Of a DNA stretch of 64,000 nucleotides, positions 61,136 through 64,000 are shown in pieces. The notes below the pieces were generated by a model. It had not been told where the DNA came from. It was given only the letters and a program-made list of their open reading frames with translations, and searched no databases. This DNA is from Actinomycetes bacterium (GTDB lineage Bacteria; Actinomycetota; CALGFH01). Position 1 is the stretch's first letter, and every line of letters begins with the position of its first letter. Both the position numbers and the translations under genes were made by a program. The stretch spans positions 1 through 64,000 of the forward strand of contig DASYUT010000180.1 of NCBI GenBank assembly GCA_036000965.1, in the 5' to 3' direction.

Positions 61136-64000
61136 TTAGCCGTGGCCGGCGCGGAGCTGCTCGATGCGAGCGATGTAGCTCTGGACGCGGAGCTGCGCGA
61201 ACAGCTGGCCCGCCGCCTCGAGGTGCTCGGCGGCGCTTCCGGCTTGGCGCTGCGCGCGCGCGAGCTCGGCCAGCGCGAGGTGGGTGCGCCCGGCGTCGAA
61301 GCGCGACCCAATCGCCTCGAAGGTCCGCAGCGCCTCGCCCAGCCGGCGCTCGCCCTCGCCGTGGTCGCTCCCGGCACGGGCGATGTTGCCCAGCGCCCGT
61401 TGGGCCAGGCCGACGGCCCACTTGAAGCCAACTTCGCCGCTGATCTGCAGCCCGTGCAACGCCTCGGTCTGCGCTTGGGCAGCGTCGCCCCGGAGCAGAT
61501 AGGCCTCGGCGAGCCAGCCCTTGAACCAGCCGACGAGCCGCGAGTAGCCCATTCCGGCGAGCAGGTCGATGGACTCCTCGAGGAGCCGGATCGCCTGGTC
61601 CGCATCGCCGCGCTCCAGGTATGCGTAGCCCGTCCACCCGAGGGAGAACGAGTTGTTGAGCGGGTCCGGTGACAGCTCGATGCTGCGGTGGCCCCAGGCG
61701 ATCGCCTCGTCCTCGTCCCCGCGCGTGGCCGAGTAAAAGGCGCGGTTCCAGGCGGCATAGCTCTGGAGGCGGTGGTCCCCGAGCTCCTCGCCGATGGCGA
61801 AGCCGCGGGCGGCGCACGCTAGCGCCGCGTCCAGCTCGCCCATGAAGTAGAGGTTGAGGCCTTGCCAATTGAGGGACTGGCCGAGCCAGAAGCGCTCCCC
61901 CGTTGGCTGCATGAGCTCAACCGCGCGGCGGGCATGATCGAGGCCTTCCTGAAAGCGCGAGACCCACATCGATTCCTTGGCCAGCACGTAATGCGCCTTG
62001 CCCTGGGTTGCCGAATCGCCGGCGCGCGCCGCCGCCGCGATGGCGCGCTCGGCACACGCCACCGCCTGCTGGTAGTTGCCCAGGTGGCTGTGCGCGTGCG
62101 CGAGCTCGAAGTAGAAGCGACCGCCGAGCCCCGTATCACGGAGCTGATCCAGGCGCGCACGGTGGCGCTCCAGCAGGTCGACGGTATCCCGGAAGCGACC
62201 CAGGAAGTAGTTCGAGGCCGCCAGGACCACGGCCAGCTCGACCAGCTGCCGATCCTGCTCGTCGGCCGGCAGGCGCGCTACGTGCGCCTGCGCCTCTTCG
62301 AGCGCCCGGGCGGCGTCCGGGTGCGCGTGGACCCGGGCCGCCTTGGCGGCGAAGCGCGTCAGGTATTCGACGGCCTTGGGAGACTCGTGGGTCCTGGCAT
62401 AGTGGTGGGCCAGTCGATCGTAGACCTCCTCCAGCCGGTCCGCGTAGCGCGCTTCGAGGGCGCGGCCGGCGGCCGCGTGCAACGCACGCCGCCGCCCGGC
62501 CAGCAGGGTCTCGTAGGCCACATCTTGCGTAAGCGCGTGCTTGAACACGAACCCGGGCTCCCGGCCCACCTGCTCGTAGATGAGCTCCAGCCGCTGGAGC
62601 TCCTGGAGCTGCGGGGGCAGCGGAGCAGCCTCCTGCCAGACGGCCCCGAGCAGCCGCAGCGGGACCTCCCGGCCCAACACGGACGCGGTCTGCAAGACCC
62701 GACGAGGCGTGTCCGCCAGTCGATCCATGCGGGCCATCAGCACGCCCTGGATGGTCTCTGGAACGATCGTGTCGGCGCCGACCTGACCGTGCTCGAGCAC
62801 CGCGCGCGCCAGCTCCTCCAGGAAGAAAGGGTTGCCCTCGCCGCGCTCCAGGATCACCTGCGCCAGGGCCTCGGGGACCCGGTCCGCCTGGAGCACGGAG
62901 CGGACCACGCCCAGGCGTCCGCAGGGCTGAGGCGTCGCAGGGCGAGCTGCGTCACGTACGAGTGCTCCCCCCAAGGCGGTTGGTAGCCGTGACGCCACGT
63001 GCACACCAGCAGGATCTGCGCCCCGGCCAGGCTCTCCGCGAGCGAGGCGAGGTACTCCTCGGAGGACCGGTCGATCCAGTGCAGGTCTTCGACCGCGAAG
63101 ATGATCGGCCGTTGCTGGCTGCCGTTTAGGCTCCAGGTCTTCAGGGTCTCGAAGATGCGCACCTTGATCCCCTCCGGGCTCAGATGCCCCAGGGCCGCAG
63201 CGCCGTCGCCCACACCGAGCAGGTGCAGGATGTAGGGGGCGTGGCGGTCCGGCTCCAGCCCGACTCCTGCAGGCCGAAACGCACCTTCTCGGCGACCGCC
63301 GCCGGCGCCTCCCCGTCCTGGATTCCGCAGTTGGCCCGCACAAGGTCCAGGATCGGCAGGTACGGGATGCTGCCGCCATACGACAGGCAGCGTCCCTCCA
63401 GGTAGGTGATGTGCCTGGCGCCCAGGCTGCGCCGGAACTCGTACAGCAGGCGTGACTTGCCGATGCCCGGCTCACCGACCACGCCCACGACCTGGCCGTG
63501 GCCCGCCTCCATCTTCGCGAGCGGCCCGCGCAGCGCCGCCAACTCGTCGTCGCGGCCGATGAAGTGGCTCAGCAGCCGCCGCGCGCTCATCTCCGGCGAG
63601 GCAGCGACCTGCGCCAGGACGTCATGCAGGGTGCTCATCTCGAGGTCCCGCCCGACGAACTGGCTCAGCGGCCGGGCGCCCAGCCCCTCGATCGGCGAGC
63701 GCCGCGGCCCCACCCCAGTTACCCGGAAGGCCACCACGGACCCGCCCCCGCCCCGCAACGGCACGGGACCAAGCTCCTCCAGGCGGACATAGCCGGTCAC
63801 CATGCGGGCGGTGGCAGCGCCTATCACGATCGTCCCCGGCTCCGTCCGCTGCTGCAGGAGGCCCGCCACCGTGGTCGTTTCCCCGAGGGCGCTCAGGCGC
63901 CGCTCGGGCCCCGTGCCGATGTGTCCGACGGCCACCAGGCCCGTGTTCAGGGCCATGCGCAGCACAGAGGAAGGGGTCCAGTCGTTGTCCGGCACACCAT
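61136..64000 (-). pseudogene. Cyclase-domain / AAA ATPase / TPR regulator, frame-broken, 5' end outside window
   Basis: Reading from the right edge, three parts follow. First is the end of a class III nucleotide cyclase domain (LRMALNTGLVAVGHIGTGPE, then GYVRLEELGPVPLRG). Next is an ATPase with Walker A VVGEPGIGKSRLLYEFRRSL and Walker B FAVEDLHWID, and finally about 550 residues of TPR-like helices (AVACAERAIAAAARAGDSAT, AYLERGDADQAIRLLEESID). The frame breaks twice: near 63260, where one G is missing (QE/VGLEPDRHAPYILHLLG), and near 62908, where one G is missing again (SPADAWA/VVRSVLQADRV). Repaired, it is one large actinobacterial-type signalling protein of the cyclase-AAA-TPR family. The visible end is at 61136. 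A true pseudogene or sequencing error cannot be separated here. Confidence 0.8.

Overview
The window is a very G+C-rich stretch of bacterial chromosome. GTG starts are common, genes are coupled by GTGA/ATGA overlaps, and G or C dominates third codon positions. OpcA next to glucose-6-phosphate dehydrogenase, a septum-formation lipoprotein-like protein, an SCO6745-family protein, an actinobacterial CtaF-type oxidase subunit and a KorA/KorB pair all point to Actinomycetota, probably a deep-branching or uncultured lineage. No rRNA, tRNA or CRISPR array was found.

Layout. 1-8.9 kb: end of a serine hydrolase, a small membrane protein, a DHA2-type exporter coupled to a broken cupin gene, an M50 protease, a homogentisate-dioxygenase-like protein, a YcaQ-like winged-helix protein, an HDAC-like amidohydrolase and a YihY membrane protein. 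9-18.2 kb: central carbon metabolism on the minus strand. Citrate synthase is followed upstream by a tight pentose phosphate operon read tkt-tal-gnd-zwf-opcA-pgl. 18.4-34.9 kb: polyphosphate kinase, a DUF885 peptidase-like protein, a class V aminotransferase-like enzyme, NlpC/P60, a two-domain VOC protein, PhoH, a decayed S41 peptidase, a two-copy Lipoprotein_15 lipoprotein, an aldo/keto reductase, a nicotinate phosphoribosyltransferase and an AIM24 protein. 35-45 kb: an aerobic oxidase cluster with heme A synthase (frame-broken, its second half fused to heme O synthase), CtaG, CoxB with an extra cupredoxin domain, an A2-type CoxA, CoxC, CtaF fused to a SnoaL-like domain, and a TlpA-like thioredoxin. 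45-54.7 kb: a sulfite-oxidase-fold enzyme, korA-korB, an RNase D-like protein, SCO6745, a frameshifted DUF72 gene, and a DUF4326 gene coupled to a tyrosine recombinase. 55-64 kb: a 5'-3' exonuclease, a secreted transglycosylase-like protein, a CDF transporter, a frame-broken APC permease, a truncated acyl-CoA synthetase and a frame-broken cyclase/AAA/TPR regulator running off the right edge.

How the parts fit. The pentose phosphate operon and citrate synthase supply NADPH and carbon skeletons. KorAB feeds 2-oxoacid oxidation into ferredoxin. The oxidase cluster carries both the catalytic subunits and the heme A and copper assembly factors needed to build the enzyme.

Two patterns cut across the window. 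First, short locus-specific tandem duplications (about 17-80 bp period) sit on or beside many stop codons and fill many intergenic gaps. Second, six genes carry single-base indels, several in G or C runs, which may be true decay or sequencing error. Together with several truncated genes they give an impression of frequent small rearrangements. All functional calls come from reading motifs by eye; no database search was run.
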